64,000 bases of DNA from Deltaproteobacteria bacterium (GTDB lineage Bacteria > Desulfobacterota > Binatia > UBA1149 > SPBQ01): assembly GCA_029262375.1 (NCBI GenBank), contig JAJCZM010000051.1:62001-126000 (forward strand), written 5' to 3'. Of this stretch, positions 18,336 to 27,544 are shown piece after piece. The position numbers and the translations under genes are program-made. The notes beneath the pieces are model-generated. The model was given only the letters and a program-made list of their open reading frames with translations, ran no database searches and was not told where the DNA came from. Position 1 is the stretch's first letter. Every line of letters starts with the position of its first letter.

Positions 18336-19287
18336 CGTCGAACATACCCCCCTCGCGATCCCCAACGGCTGGTTCGCGGTCGCGTTCAGCCGCGATATCG
18401 TCGCCGGTGACATCAAACCGATTCACTACTTCGATGAGGATCTCGTGCTTTTCAGAACGCGCAGCGGGCAGGCGCGCGTGCTCGACCCGTACTGCCCACA
18501 TCTGGGCGCGCACTTGGGGCACGGAGGACGCGTCATCGGAGAGAGCATTCGCTGCCCCTTCCACGCCTGGCAGTACGACGGTGAGAGCGGTGCCTGCGTG
18601 AAGATTCCCTACTGCGAGCGAATCCCTCCGGCCGCCAAAGTGAAAGCGTGGCATACGATGGAAAAGAACGGGCTGATCTTCGTTTGGCACCACGACCGCG
18701 ACGCCGCCCCGAGCTGGGACATTCCCGTCTACGACGAGATAGGTGACGACGCATGGTCGGAACCGCGACTGCACGACATCGTGTTGGAAGCTCACGTCCA
18801 AGACACGCACGAGAACAACAACGACCCGGTTCACTTCCAGTACGTGCACAGCATGACGGAAACGCCTCCGTCCTCGATCGAGTACCGCGACGATGGCCGC
18901 GTCTACCGCTCGATCAGCGACTGCACCGCGGACGTGCCGAACGGAGACCCGATCCATTACACGTTGGAACGCGATGCGTTCGGCATCGGCCAGGTATCAC
19001 TGCGCTTCGCCGGCATCCCCGGTGCCGGTCTTTTGATGTTCTCCTCGTCCACGCCCATCGATGCCACGAAGACACATTCCAGATGGCTGCTCACATGCAC
19101 GAAGAACATGGTCGACGTCTGGGGCGAGGAGTTCATGTTGGCGCTGGTATCGGGCGTACAGTGCGACTTCCCGATCTGGAAGAACAAGGTCCATCGCGCG
19201 CGGCCGGTACTGTGCGAAGAGGACACGTTCCTCGCCGACTATCGCAACTGGGTGAAACAGTTCTACAGCCGGCCGGCCGCCGACTGA
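18322..19287 (+). CDS. Rieske non-heme iron oxygenase, KshA-like
   Basis: The product has 321 residues; ATG 18322 is preceded by AAGGAG and overlaps the TetR gene by 14 bp. The N-terminal Rieske [2Fe-2S] domain shows C58-x-H60 and C78-x2-H81 with 17 residues between. The catalytic iron site is D168-x2-H171-x4-H176 in 'NNNDPVHFQYVHS'. Overall layout ('YCERIPPAAKVKAW', 'GLIFVWHH') resembles the oxygenase component of 3-ketosteroid 9-alpha-hydroxylase and related sterol-acting Rieske proteins. A reductase partner (KshB-type) is not adjacent, so electrons must come from elsewhere, possibly the nearby ferredoxin. Substrate is uncertain; the KstD-like gene 2 kb away strengthens a steroid-type guess. 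Confidence 0.88.
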   Translation: MARRDVEHTPLAIPNGWFAVAFSRDIVAGDIKPIHYFDEDLVLFRTRSGQARVLDPYCPHLGAHLGHGGRVIGESIRCPFHAWQYDGESGACVKIPYCERIPPAAKVKAWHTMEKNGLIFVWHHDRDAAPSWDIPVYDEIGDDAWSEPRLHDIVLEAHVQDTHENNNDPVHFQYVHSMTETPPSSIEYRDDGRVYRSISDCTADVPNGDPIHYTLERDAFGIGQVSLRFAGIPGAGLLMFSSSTPIDATKTHSRWLLTCTKNMVDVWGEEFMLALVSGVQCDFPIWKNKVHRARPVLCEEDTFLADYRNWVKQFYSRPAAD

Positions 19288-19320
19288 GGCGGTGCGCGTC
19301 GAATGCTTAGCTTCTAGCGC

Positions 19321-20319
19321 TTAGCCACCGGCGGCGCGTTTGGACAGCGCCTGCGTCAACGCGGGTAGGATCTCGTGCAGATCGGCGACCACGCCGAGAT
19401 CCGCCACCTGATAGATGGGCGCACGCGCGTCGCGATTGATCGCGACGATGTACTGCGCGTTTTTCATTCCGGCAAGGTGTTGAACCGCGCCGGATATTCC
19501 GCATGCGACGTAGAGCTTCGGCTTGACGACCTGCCCGGACGACCCGACCTGATGCGCGCGCGGTAGCCAACCGGCATCGACAACGGGACGCGACGCACCG
19601 ACGGCGGCGCCCAACGCATCAGCCAGCGGCACGATCACCTCGGCGAACTTCGCGGCGTCGCCCACACCACGGCCGCCCGACACGATCACGTCGGCCTTCG
19701 TGAGATCGACACCGGCACCATCGCTGCTTCGCCGCTCGACGAAGCGTGCGCGTGCAAGAGAGGGCAGGGAAAACGAGAGCTCCTCGACGACACCGCCATC
19801 AGAGCGTTGCGCGGGGCCTTGCGTGGCGCTGGCAGCACCGCCGTCGAAGGTTACAACCGCTCGCCCGGCCGGCGCAGCAACGCGGGTCTCGAGCTTGCCG
19901 CCGAACACACGGCGCGTGAACACGGCCTTAGCATCACCCCCGCCGCACTCGAGCGCGGTTGCAGAGCCGATGTAAGCGACATCGAGGCCGGCGGCGAGTC
20001 GCGGCGCGAGATCCCAGCCAATCGGCGTGGCCGACATGAGTACGAAGCGGGCGTCGACGCGCTCGAGGGCGGCGCGCGCAACGGCGCGATAGTTCTCGAG
20101 TCCGTAGTCGCCGAGACGGGAGTCGTCGGCCAGAAGCACGCGACCGGACGTACGCTTCGCGAGCGTTTGACCGGCGGCCGAGATGCCGGCACCGATCACC
20201 AGCGATACGACCTCATCACCGTGCGCGACGGCCAATCGCTCGGCCAACGCGACGAGTTCGAACGACTCGTCTCGAAGCTTGCCGGCAACCAGTTCGGTAA
20301 TGACAAGAACCGCGGCCAC
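19321..20319 (-). CDS. etfA: Electron transfer flavoprotein alpha subunit
   Basis: The product has 332 residues, starting at GTG 20319. The C-terminal FAD domain carries the family signature 'GSSGQVVKPKLYVACGISGA' followed by 'QHLAGMKNAQYIVAINRD' and 'IYQVADLGVVADL'. The N-terminal half has the ETF alpha/beta fold. EtfAB accepts electrons from acyl-CoA and related flavin dehydrogenases and passes them to the quinone pool via ETF-quinone oxidoreductase (not in this window). Its start shares one base with the etfB stop, and both follow the flavoprotein gene, which looks like their electron donor. It converges on the Rieske gene with a 33-bp gap and no clear terminator. Confidence 0.93.
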   Translation of the reverse strand: MAAVLVITELVAGKLRDESFELVALAERLAVAHGDEVVSLVIGAGISAAGQTLAKRTSGRVLLADDSRLGDYGLENYRAVARAALERVDARFVLMSATPIGWDLAPRLAAGLDVAYIGSATALECGGGDAKAVFTRRVFGGKLETRVAAPAGRAVVTFDGGAASATQGPAQRSDGGVVEELSFSLPSLARARFVERRSSDGAGVDLTKADVIVSGGRGVGDAAKFAEVIVPLADALGAAVGASRPVVDAGWLPRAHQVGSSGQVVKPKLYVACGISGAVQHLAGMKNAQYIVAINRDARAPIYQVADLGVVADLHEILPALTQALSKRAAGG

Positions 20320-21098
20320 TACAAGACCCTCAGCTCGTCGAGCTTTGCGACCAGTTGCGAAACGATCTCGTCGACGCTTCCTGCGAGCAATGTCGCCGCG
20401 CCGTCGCTGCCGGCCGGCGCGACCGATAGCAGCGATGTCGCACTCGTGGGCAACTCGGCCGCCGGCAGCTCCAGGGTATCGATACGCTTCTTGCGTGCCG
20501 CAACGATGTCCTTTAGCGACGGATAGCGAACCTCGTTGATACCGCTCTGAACCGTCGCGAGCGCGGGACGATCGAGATCGACGACCTCGAAGGCGCCGCC
20601 CTCGAGTTCACGCTCTACGCGATAACCGGCGGCCGTCGCTTCGATCGCAACGATCCCGGTAGCCGACGCGAAATCGGCAAGTTCCGCCAACATGGGACCC
20701 AGCGCCGCGGCGTTACCGTCGTCCGACATGAAACCGGTCAGCACCAGGTCAGGCTTCTCCGACTCGCAGACGGTTCGGAATACTCGCGCGAGCGCCAGTG
20801 AATCCATGGCTTCGTAGCAATCGCCAAAAACGTGAATCGCCCGGTGCGCGCCGATCTCCAACGCCGATTTGAGCGCATCGACGACGCGTTTTGGACCGGC
20901 ACTGACGACGACCACTTCGCCGGAACCGTCCGCTGTTTGCGAGGCGTCGGTAAGTCTCAACGCTGCTTCGAGCGCGAACAGATCGTAGCTGTTCGGATCG
21001 AACTTGGCCTTACTGAGATCGATCCAGCCCGCCGTTTCGTCGAGCGGCGTATCGGAGCGTAGGCGCGGAACCTGCCGCAGAAAGACGAGGATCCTCAA
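20319..21098 (-). CDS. etfB: Electron transfer flavoprotein beta subunit
   Basis: The product has 259 residues and begins at TTG 21098, preceded at close range by TAGGAGG. The sequence shows the EtfB pattern: 'RILVFLRQVP' start, 'KFDPNSYDLFALEAALRL', 'VVVSAGPKRVVDALKSALEIG' and the C-terminal 'RPALATVQSGINEVRYPSLKDI', which wraps the partner and binds AMP. It forms a heterodimer with the EtfA encoded directly downstream. The upstream neighbour, 9 bp away, is a KstD-like FAD oxidoreductase, so the three genes form a compact operon that couples one dedicated dehydrogenation to the respiratory chain. Confidence 0.93.
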   Translation of the reverse strand: MRILVFLRQVPRLRSDTPLDETAGWIDLSKAKFDPNSYDLFALEAALRLTDASQTADGSGEVVVVSAGPKRVVDALKSALEIGAHRAIHVFGDCYEAMDSLALARVFRTVCESEKPDLVLTGFMSDDGNAAALGPMLAELADFASATGIVAIEATAAGYRVERELEGGAFEVVDLDRPALATVQSGINEVRYPSLKDIVAARKKRIDTLELPAAELPTSATSLLSVAPAGSDGAATLLAGSVDEIVSQLVAKLDELRVL

Positions 21099-21107
21099 GC
21101 TAGCCTC

Positions 21108-22568
21108 CTATTCCCACGGCGCGGCCGCGGCTGCGCTGCGACCGGCAAGCCGGCCGAAGAAGGTGACATCGCCGAGCGACATTCCGCTCGCATAGGTACG
21201 GCCCTCTAAACACAGGCCAGCGGTATTGCGGCCGGCGGCATACAGACCGCTGATTTCGTCGCCGTCCTGAGTGAGCACTTCACCGCTTGCGCGAGTTGCC
21301 AGCCCGCCGAGAGTGAGCATTCCGTAGATGCAGCCGGCCGACGTGCAGTCGATGGCGGCGTAGGGCGGGGCGGAGAGAGGACGACAGTAGTCGGGCGACT
21401 TATTGTGGAGCGGATCCTCGCCGCGCTCGGCGTTGCGGTTGTACACCTCGATGGTGTGCACCAGTTCGCCTTCGGGCATCTCGAGGGCCTTTTCCAGTTC
21501 TTCGAACGTTTCTTCGACTGCCGCCAGTTTGTGGAACGCCTGTGTCTGCCCGAACAGTTCGTCGTCAACGATGAGGTAGGCATGGCCGCCGGCCTTGAAG
21601 ATCATCGCGTCAGTCGTTCGGCCGAGGTAGGCATCCTCGTTGATGAAGCGCTGACCATTGCGATCGACGAGAATGCCTTTCAGATGTCCATCGGGCGGAT
21701 AGTAGGCGTTGAGCGCCAAGCCCTCGTGCATGTTGCGCAGTTCACCACCCGCACCGGCGCCGAGTAAAATCCCGGAACCGTCGTCGAACCCGTCGGAGCA
21801 ATTCCAGTTGGCAATGAGGAGATCGGTCGCGTGTTTCGCCACCATTTCTTTGTTGTCGATGAATCCGCCGGCGCACAAGATCACGCCACGGCGTGCCTTG
21901 ATGTTGAGGACCGAGTCGCCCTGGCGCGCAACGACTCCGACAACGCGACCGGCATCATCGACGATCGCCCGCTCAGCGCCGCACTCGTTGAGGATCGTCG
22001 CGCCCACGGCTTCAGTCGCCTGCAGGATCGGCTCCATGAAGTAGCCGCCGGCTTCCCCCTCGCGCGCGACCTTGTGCCCGCGCGGCGCCGGCGTCGCTTG
22101 CTCCTTGAACGGATGCACGAGTTCATTGCCGCTGTAGAACAGGCAACTGTCGTCGAACGGGTGAGTGGTCTTGCCCGCGACATAGCTGTCTTTGAAATCG
22201 ACGCCGAGATCGACGAGCCAGTCGAAGTGCTCGACGCTGTTGTCGCAGAACAGACGTACCTTGTCGTCGTCGGCCTCGCGACCGGCGGCGAGTCGGACGA
22301 ACTTCGTCATCTCCTCGACCGAGTCGTCGAAGCCACAGGCCTTCTGAACGCGGGTCCCGCCGCCGAAGTAGACGACTCCGGTCGATACCGCGCTCGAGCC
22401 GCCACCGCGCGTCTGCTTTTCGAGCACGAGCGTGTCCGCACCGGCGCGCACCGCTTCGATGGCCGCACAGGCACCGGCGCCGCCGTGCCCCACGACGACG
22501 ACATCGTGCTCCCTGTCCCACGCGGCGACGTCGGCGAGCGCGGTCGCTCTGGTCGTCGCAGCGTTCAT
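21108..22568 (-). CDS. FAD-binding dehydrogenase, KstD / fumarate-reductase-flavoprotein family
   Basis: The product has 486 residues from ATG 22568. The N-terminal dinucleotide site is 'VVVVGHGGAGACAAIEA' with 'LVLEK' at the second strand, then 'GGGSSAVSTGVVYFGGG', the pattern of 3-ketosteroid dehydrogenases and soluble fumarate reductases. Near the C-terminus 'LYAAGRNTAGL' is the second FAD-binding segment. Reactions in this family are the insertion or reduction of a C=C bond next to a carbonyl. Because etfB and etfA follow directly, it most likely oxidises its substrate and hands electrons to ETF. The neighbouring KshA-like oxygenase makes a steroid A/B-ring-like substrate plausible but not shown. 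Confidence 0.85.
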   Translation of the reverse strand: MNAATTRATALADVAAWDREHDVVVVGHGGAGACAAIEAVRAGADTLVLEKQTRGGGSSAVSTGVVYFGGGTRVQKACGFDDSVEEMTKFVRLAAGREADDDKVRLFCDNSVEHFDWLVDLGVDFKDSYVAGKTTHPFDDSCLFYSGNELVHPFKEQATPAPRGHKVAREGEAGGYFMEPILQATEAVGATILNECGAERAIVDDAGRVVGVVARQGDSVLNIKARRGVILCAGGFIDNKEMVAKHATDLLIANWNCSDGFDDGSGILLGAGAGGELRNMHEGLALNAYYPPDGHLKGILVDRNGQRFINEDAYLGRTTDAMIFKAGGHAYLIVDDELFGQTQAFHKLAAVEETFEELEKALEMPEGELVHTIEVYNRNAERGEDPLHNKSPDYCRPLSAPPYAAIDCTSAGCIYGMLTLGGLATRASGEVLTQDGDEISGLYAAGRNTAGLCLEGRTYASGMSLGDVTFFGRLAGRSAAAAAPWE

Positions 22569-22692
22569 CTCAGGACCCCTTCGATCAGGATTTCAGGCTT
22601 ACAGCGGCTGGAGTGGAACATGTTCATCGCAACGTAAGACTTTGAAATAGCGGATTCAAACTGCGAAAGTCCCGCCCGTTCGAGGCTTTAGC

Positions 22693-23841
22693 GTGAGCGA
22701 CTTCACATTCGACCCTGTGCAACTGATGGCCGAAGCCGTCGAGGCCGCCGACGGCCTCTCAGACTTCGGAAACGACGACTTTCGAGACGGCCTGGCCGCG
22801 CTCTGCGCGACGTACGACCGCAACAACTGGACCGAGAAGGGACGCAAGCGAAACCGGCGCCGAACGGTCGGGTTGCTGACGACCCGGCTCAAGATCACGG
22901 ATGCCTTCAAGCGGCATCCGGAGATACTCGAGCGACCGATCCCGAAGCCGATGGTGCTGACCGGCCTGCCGCGCTCGGGCACCTCGGCGCTGTTCAATCT
23001 ACTCGGCGAAGATCCGGACGCGAGGCCTTTGCGCCTGTGGGAAGCACAGTTTCCCGATCCGCTCGACGATCTCCAGCCGGGCGCGCCCGACCCTCGGCGC
23101 GCGATGATCGACGAGTATCAAAAGCACATGAACGAGAAGAACCCGGAGTTCGCGAAGATTCATTTTGCGAGCGCCGACACGCCCGAGGAGTGCGTTCTGA
23201 TTCACGCCTACGCGCTGCACGGCGTACAGCTCGGTGTCGAGATCATGTTGGAGCCGTACGGATCGTGGTTTCGCGCGCAGGACCTGCGGTCGCTGTATCG
23301 CTACTACGCCGATCTGCTGCGCCTTCTCGACTGGCAGCGTCCCGGCAACCGCTGGCTTCTCAAAGCACCGGCGCACATGTGGGCCATCGACGCGCTGATC
23401 GAAACCATGCCCGACGTCTCGATCGTGTGGAGCCATCGCAACCCCATCGCCTGCACGGCGTCAATCTGCAGCATGACGCAGACGTTGTTCGGCAAGACCA
23501 TGGACATCGATCCCGCCGAGCTCGGTCCGGTCGTGATGGACTGGTACGCCACATCGCTCGAACGCGGCCTGGCTGTGCGCGACCGCAGTGACCCGGCGCG
23601 TTTCGTAGATGTCAGTCACGATGACTTTGTGGCCGACTCGATGGGACAGGTCGAGCAGATCTATGCGCACTTCGACATGCCGCTCAGCGACGCCGCAGCC
23701 GGCGCGATGAACGCGTACATCGCAGGTCACCCAAAGGACAAACACGGCAAGCACGAGTACGACCTGGCGACGTACGGACTCACGCTCGAACAAGTCAACG
23801 AACGTTTTGCTTCTTACGTCGCGCGCTTCGGGATCCAGTAG
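22693..23841 (+). CDS. Sulfotransferase family protein (first of two)
   Basis: The product has 382 residues, starting at GTG 22693. The PAPS 5'-phosphosulfate loop is 'LTGLPRSGTSALFNLL' (R94 in PRSGT), and the 3'-phosphate-binding segment 'VSIVWSHRNPIACTASIC' follows in the second half. These enzymes transfer sulfate from PAPS to hydroxyl or amine groups of small molecules. It opens a plus-strand run with a DUF1214 gene (2 bp later), an OYE-type flavoprotein, an NTF2-like protein and a molybdopterin oxidoreductase. A second sulfotransferase at 32284-33549 sits in a mirror-image operon, also with a DUF1214 gene. Bacterial members of this group are often found in lipid or terpenoid gene clusters; the substrate is unknown. 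Confidence 0.88.
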   Translation: MSDFTFDPVQLMAEAVEAADGLSDFGNDDFRDGLAALCATYDRNNWTEKGRKRNRRRTVGLLTTRLKITDAFKRHPEILERPIPKPMVLTGLPRSGTSALFNLLGEDPDARPLRLWEAQFPDPLDDLQPGAPDPRRAMIDEYQKHMNEKNPEFAKIHFASADTPEECVLIHAYALHGVQLGVEIMLEPYGSWFRAQDLRSLYRYYADLLRLLDWQRPGNRWLLKAPAHMWAIDALIETMPDVSIVWSHRNPIACTASICSMTQTLFGKTMDIDPAELGPVVMDWYATSLERGLAVRDRSDPARFVDVSHDDFVADSMGQVEQIYAHFDMPLSDAAAGAMNAYIAGHPKDKHGKHEYDLATYGLTLEQVNERFASYVARFGIQ

Positions 23842-23843
23842 CG

Positions 23844-24953
23844 ATGTCAGCCGCGAAACAATGGAACGAGTTCTGTGAACTCCTCAAGCAGGCCGGCGCG
23901 GTGCTCGAACGTGAAGACCTCGACACCACGGTCTTCGACCGAGGAGAAGGCCTGCGCTACCTCGGCCGCCTGCTGCGGGCAGGGCTCTACACGTTCGGAG
24001 AGAACACCGGTCCGAAGCATCCTGTATTCCGCACGATCCCCGACATGGTGAAGATGGGACTGGACAACCCGGACAACTACTACGTCGGCGCGTCGGTGAA
24101 CCCGAACCTCACGTATCGCATTAAGGGCAATCGCGGCACGATCCACTATCTGAGTTTCGCCGCTCAAGACCAAAACTTCGCCAAGCGCGACTCGCTCGCC
24201 GGAGGCGCCGGGCACCTCGAAGACTCCGAACTTCAGCTCGATGATGAAGGCAACTTCGAGATCATCGTCAGCCGCACTCAACATGACGGCAACTGGCTGA
24301 CGATGAACGAATCGACATCTCAGATTCTGGTGCGCCAGACGTTTCTAGATCGCTTGTCGGAACGCCCCGTACAACTCGAGATCAGCTGCGATGATACAGA
24401 CAAGCCGGCGCCGGCGCCGCTCGCACCCGAGCGCGCCGCGGGTCAACTCTCGGGCGCTGCGATGTACTGCATTGGCGCGTCGCAATGGTTCGCCGACTGG
24501 GTAGTCGCGTTTCACGACAAGGGAGCAGTCAATACGTTTCATCGTCCCGACAAAGAGAATCACCGCCTGCTCGGTGGCGATCCGAACATCATGAATCTGT
24601 TGGGGTACTGGCGCCTCGCCGAAGACGAAGCCTTGGTCATCGAGACAACGCCGCCGCGCTGCGACTACTGGAACCTACAACTGGGAAACATCTGGGCCGA
24701 GTCCCTCGACTTCCGCTTCCGACACGTGCACCTGAACAACGGCGACGCGAAACTCGACGCCGATGGCACCTTACGCGTCGTCGTCTCGCATGATGATCCA
24801 CGGACCGAGGCGAACTGCGCCGGTTCGAATTGGCCCAATTGGCTGGAGACGGCCGGTCATGAGCACGGCACGATGTGTCTGCGCTGGGTGCGATCCAACG
24901 GCTGCCCGATGCCCGTATGTCGCGTCGTCAAACGCGCGGAGCTGGCGCCATAG
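23844..24953 (+). CDS. DUF1214 domain protein (first of two)
   Basis: The product has 369 residues and no signal peptide. The C-terminal third shows the DUF1214 pattern: 'LLGYWRLAEDEALVIE', 'RCDYWNLQLGNIWAESLDF', 'LNNGDAKLDADGTLRVVVSH' and 'NWLETAGHEHGTMCLRW'. DUF1214 proteins are mostly beta-strand and of unknown biochemical role; in many bacteria they sit beside steroid, lipid or hydrocarbon-metabolism genes. Here the gene starts 2 bp after the sulfotransferase stop, and its end overlaps the OYE gene start, so it is translated with both. The paralogue at 29727-30857 stands in the facing operon. I cannot assign a reaction. Confidence 0.85.
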   Translation: MSAAKQWNEFCELLKQAGAVLEREDLDTTVFDRGEGLRYLGRLLRAGLYTFGENTGPKHPVFRTIPDMVKMGLDNPDNYYVGASVNPNLTYRIKGNRGTIHYLSFAAQDQNFAKRDSLAGGAGHLEDSELQLDDEGNFEIIVSRTQHDGNWLTMNESTSQILVRQTFLDRLSERPVQLEISCDDTDKPAPAPLAPERAAGQLSGAAMYCIGASQWFADWVVAFHDKGAVNTFHRPDKENHRLLGGDPNIMNLLGYWRLAEDEALVIETTPPRCDYWNLQLGNIWAESLDFRFRHVHLNNGDAKLDADGTLRVVVSHDDPRTEANCAGSNWPNWLETAGHEHGTMCLRWVRSNGCPMPVCRVVKRAELAP

Positions 24954-27097
24954 GTCGTTTCCCAAAGCTCTTCTCGCCCATCCGTATCGGCACCATGGAG
25001 CTGGCGAATCGGCTCGTCATGTCGCCGATGGAAAACTGCTACGCCGGTGCGGACGGCTTGCCGTCCGACCAATTCATCGCCTACTTCGAAGCACGCGCTC
25101 GCGGCGGAGTGGGGCTCATCACTCTCGGCGCGTCGACAATCGATTCGCGCCACTGCGAAGTTCCGAACTCGATTCATTTCGCGTCCGACAGCGTCATAGA
25201 AGCCCATCGCCGCCTCACGGACACCGTACACGCGCACGGCACGAAGATTCAGCCACAGATCATGCACGCCGGCCCCGATGGACTCGGACCCTTCATGTTC
25301 GACGAGCAGTCGATCGGGCCGTCGGTCATTCAGTCGTACCTGTTCGGTAACGCGTGCCGTGAACTCGCGGTCGAGGAGATTCCCGCAATCCTCGACCTGT
25401 ACAAAGCCGCCGCGCGCCGCGTACGCGAAGCCGGCTACGACGGCATGGAACTGCACGCCGCACACGGATACATGCTGCTCGGTTCGTTCCTGACACCGTG
25501 GCGCAACCGACGCACCGACGACTACACGGGTGAAACGCGCGAAGGCCGAACGCGACTGATCATTGAGGTGCTGCAGGCGATACGATCGGAAGTCGGCCGC
25601 GATTTTCCGATCACGTTGCGCATCTCCGGCTACGAGCGCATTCCTGCGGGGCGCCCCATAGACGACACGCAAAAGATCGCGCCGGCCTTGGTGGAAGCAG
25701 GCGTCGATGCATTTCACGTCAGCGGTGGTGTGATCGACCGACTGACCACGCAAATGGTCACCGGCAGTGCGTTCGGCGATGCCCACAACGTCGCGGCGGC
25801 AGCGGCGGTAAAACGCGTCGTCAATGTTCCGGTGATGACGGTAGGGCGCATCCACACGCCGGAGCTCGCGGAAGAAATACTCGCCGCCGGCCAGGCCGAT
25901 CTGATCGTCATGGGCCGTCCCATGATCGCCGACCCGCAGTTACCCGCGAAAGCGCGCGATGGGCGCAGCCGGGAGATTCGCCGCTGCATCTCCTGCGAGA
26001 ACTGCATCGACTCGATGGAGAGCATGCGCATGCGGTGCGCGGTCAACGCCTTTGCGGGCCGTGAACTGACAATGGACGGCGAACGGGACAGCGAACTGGA
26101 CACCGAACGCGCGCCGACGCGTAAGAAGGTCCTCATCGTCGGCGGTGGACCCGGCGGCCTGGAAGCCGCTCGCGTCGCCACGCAGCGCGGACACGACGTG
26201 ACGCTCTTCGAGCGCAGCCACCATCTCGGCGGCGCGCTCGTCATGGCATCGGCAGTACATGAGGACAATGGGTACTTCCTCGACTACCTGCTCAGCGAGA
26301 TCCGTCGCCTCGACGTTGATGTCCGACTCGGCGAGACCATGACCGCCGAGCGCATCACCGCGTGCGCGCCCGATGTCGTAATCGTCGCCACCGGCGGCCG
26401 CATCGTCAGCCCTCGACTCGAAGGCGACCATCTCCCCCACGTGCTCAGCGGTCGCGGACTGCGCGAACTATTGTGCGGCCGCGCGGCCCATCAGCCGCGC
26501 TCGCCCAATGAACCGCGCGAGCAAGACGAGCAACACGGTCCAGACGATGTCGGCAGATCACCCGCGCACGCGAATCAGTGGTGGCAGCGCGCCGCGGTGA
26601 CACTGTTGGGTCGCCCCCTCGGGCGTTATGTAAGCCCGCGCAACATTCGTCGTGTGGCGAAGCTGTGGATGCCGATCGGCCGACGCGTGGTCGTTGTCGG
26701 CGCCGACTTGGCGGCCGTTGAACTCTCCGAGTTTCTTGCGGAGCACGGCCGCAGCGTCTCCATCGTAACCGAGGCAGACCAAATCGCTCCTGAGGTCGGC
26801 GCCAAGCGCCGCGCGGAACACATGGACCGCCTCGAGCGCCTGCGCGTATCGGTCAACACCCGCGCCGAGATCGTACGGATCACGACGAGCGGCGTGGAGA
26901 TCGGGCGACCCGACGCGCCGAGCTGCCTTCTACCGGGGGATTCGGTCATCTTGGCCGGCGACGTACAACCGGAGACGGCGCTGTACGATCAAGTCAGGGA
27001 ACTGATTCCCGAGACCCATGCTGTCGGCGACTGCACCGGGCTCGGTCTGATTCGCAAAGCCGTAGAAGAGGGCGCACAGGCCGCCTGTAAGATCTGA
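24917..27097 (+). CDS. Old-yellow-enzyme-type FMN/[4Fe-4S]/FAD oxidoreductase (2,4-dienoyl-CoA reductase-like)
   Basis: The product has 726 residues from ATG 24917, overlapping the DUF1214 gene by 37 bp; an earlier in-frame GTG at 24875 is less likely. The N-terminal part is an OYE TIM barrel ('KLFSPIRIGTMELANRLVMS', 'GYDGMELHAAHGYML', 'SFLTPWRNRR'). Cluster cysteines are C357, C360, C363 and C374 ('CISCENC'), with spacing one residue shorter than usual in two places. Two Rossmann motifs follow: 'VLIVGGGPGGLEAARVA' (about residue 406) and 'RVVVVGADLAAVELSEFLAE'. This architecture belongs to 2,4-dienoyl-CoA reductase, BaiCD and related ene-reductases, which reduce C=C bonds using NAD(P)H. It probably acts on an unsaturated cyclic or CoA-linked intermediate of this operon. 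Confidence 0.9.
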   Translation: MSRRQTRGAGAIGRFPKLFSPIRIGTMELANRLVMSPMENCYAGADGLPSDQFIAYFEARARGGVGLITLGASTIDSRHCEVPNSIHFASDSVIEAHRRLTDTVHAHGTKIQPQIMHAGPDGLGPFMFDEQSIGPSVIQSYLFGNACRELAVEEIPAILDLYKAAARRVREAGYDGMELHAAHGYMLLGSFLTPWRNRRTDDYTGETREGRTRLIIEVLQAIRSEVGRDFPITLRISGYERIPAGRPIDDTQKIAPALVEAGVDAFHVSGGVIDRLTTQMVTGSAFGDAHNVAAAAAVKRVVNVPVMTVGRIHTPELAEEILAAGQADLIVMGRPMIADPQLPAKARDGRSREIRRCISCENCIDSMESMRMRCAVNAFAGRELTMDGERDSELDTERAPTRKKVLIVGGGPGGLEAARVATQRGHDVTLFERSHHLGGALVMASAVHEDNGYFLDYLLSEIRRLDVDVRLGETMTAERITACAPDVVIVATGGRIVSPRLEGDHLPHVLSGRGLRELLCGRAAHQPRSPNEPREQDEQHGPDDVGRSPAHANQWWQRAAVTLLGRPLGRYVSPRNIRRVAKLWMPIGRRVVVVGADLAAVELSEFLAEHGRSVSIVTEADQIAPEVGAKRRAEHMDRLERLRVSVNTRAEIVRITTSGVEIGRPDAPSCLLPGDSVILAGDVQPETALYDQVRELIPETHAVGDCTGLGLIRKAVEEGAQAACKI

Positions 27098-27130
27098 CGA
27101 ACGACGGACGAACAGCCGAAGGAACGAGCA

Positions 27131-27544
27131 ATGCCCGCAAAAGACGAAAACCCAGCAATGTTGGCCGCGCATGAATCATGGCGCTGCGTGATGAACAAAC
27201 TCAAGGACGAATGGTTCAGCCTCATGGCCGACGACGTCTGCATCGAAGACCCTATCGGTGTCGCGCCGACCAATCCCGACGGGACGGGCATCAAGGGGCG
27301 CGAAGGGCTGGAACAGTTCTGGTCCAACAACATCGTGCCCACGAAGTCGATGACGATCGTCAGCGAAGAGTCCTACGCCGCCGGCAACGAGTCCGCACAC
27401 CTGCTCACGCTCACGGTCAAGTTCGATAACGGACTGGAAACGCGGGTTCGAGGAATCTTCACGTATCGCTTGAACGACGACGGTAAGGTCTGCAGCCTGC
27501 GCGGCTACTGGGGCATCGACGAGATGGAGTTCGAACAAGCCTGA
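27131..27544 (+). CDS. NTF2-like / ketosteroid-isomerase-fold protein (SnoaL type)
   Basis: The product has 137 residues from ATG 27131. It has the cone-shaped NTF2 fold pattern: an N-terminal helix, 'WFSLMADDVCIEDPIGVAP', 'GIKGREGLEQFW', and paired strands 'HLLTLTVKFDNGLETRVRGI' to 'VCSLRGYWGID'. Members include delta-5-3-ketosteroid isomerase, SnoaL cyclases and many proteins of unknown role. Asp residues in 'DVCIEDP' could serve as acid/base, but no single catalytic residue is diagnostic. Its stop shares one base with the next start (TGATG), so it is translationally coupled to the molybdopterin oxidoreductase. It might bind or isomerise the same substrate. Confidence 0.8.
   Translation: MPAKDENPAMLAAHESWRCVMNKLKDEWFSLMADDVCIEDPIGVAPTNPDGTGIKGREGLEQFWSNNIVPTKSMTIVSEESYAAGNESAHLLTLTVKFDNGLETRVRGIFTYRLNDDGKVCSLRGYWGIDEMEFEQA

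Noticed and set aside
19288-19320. Repeated GCTTAGC between the Rieske and etfA genes as a terminator
   Set aside because: The copies are direct, not inverted, so no hairpin forms.
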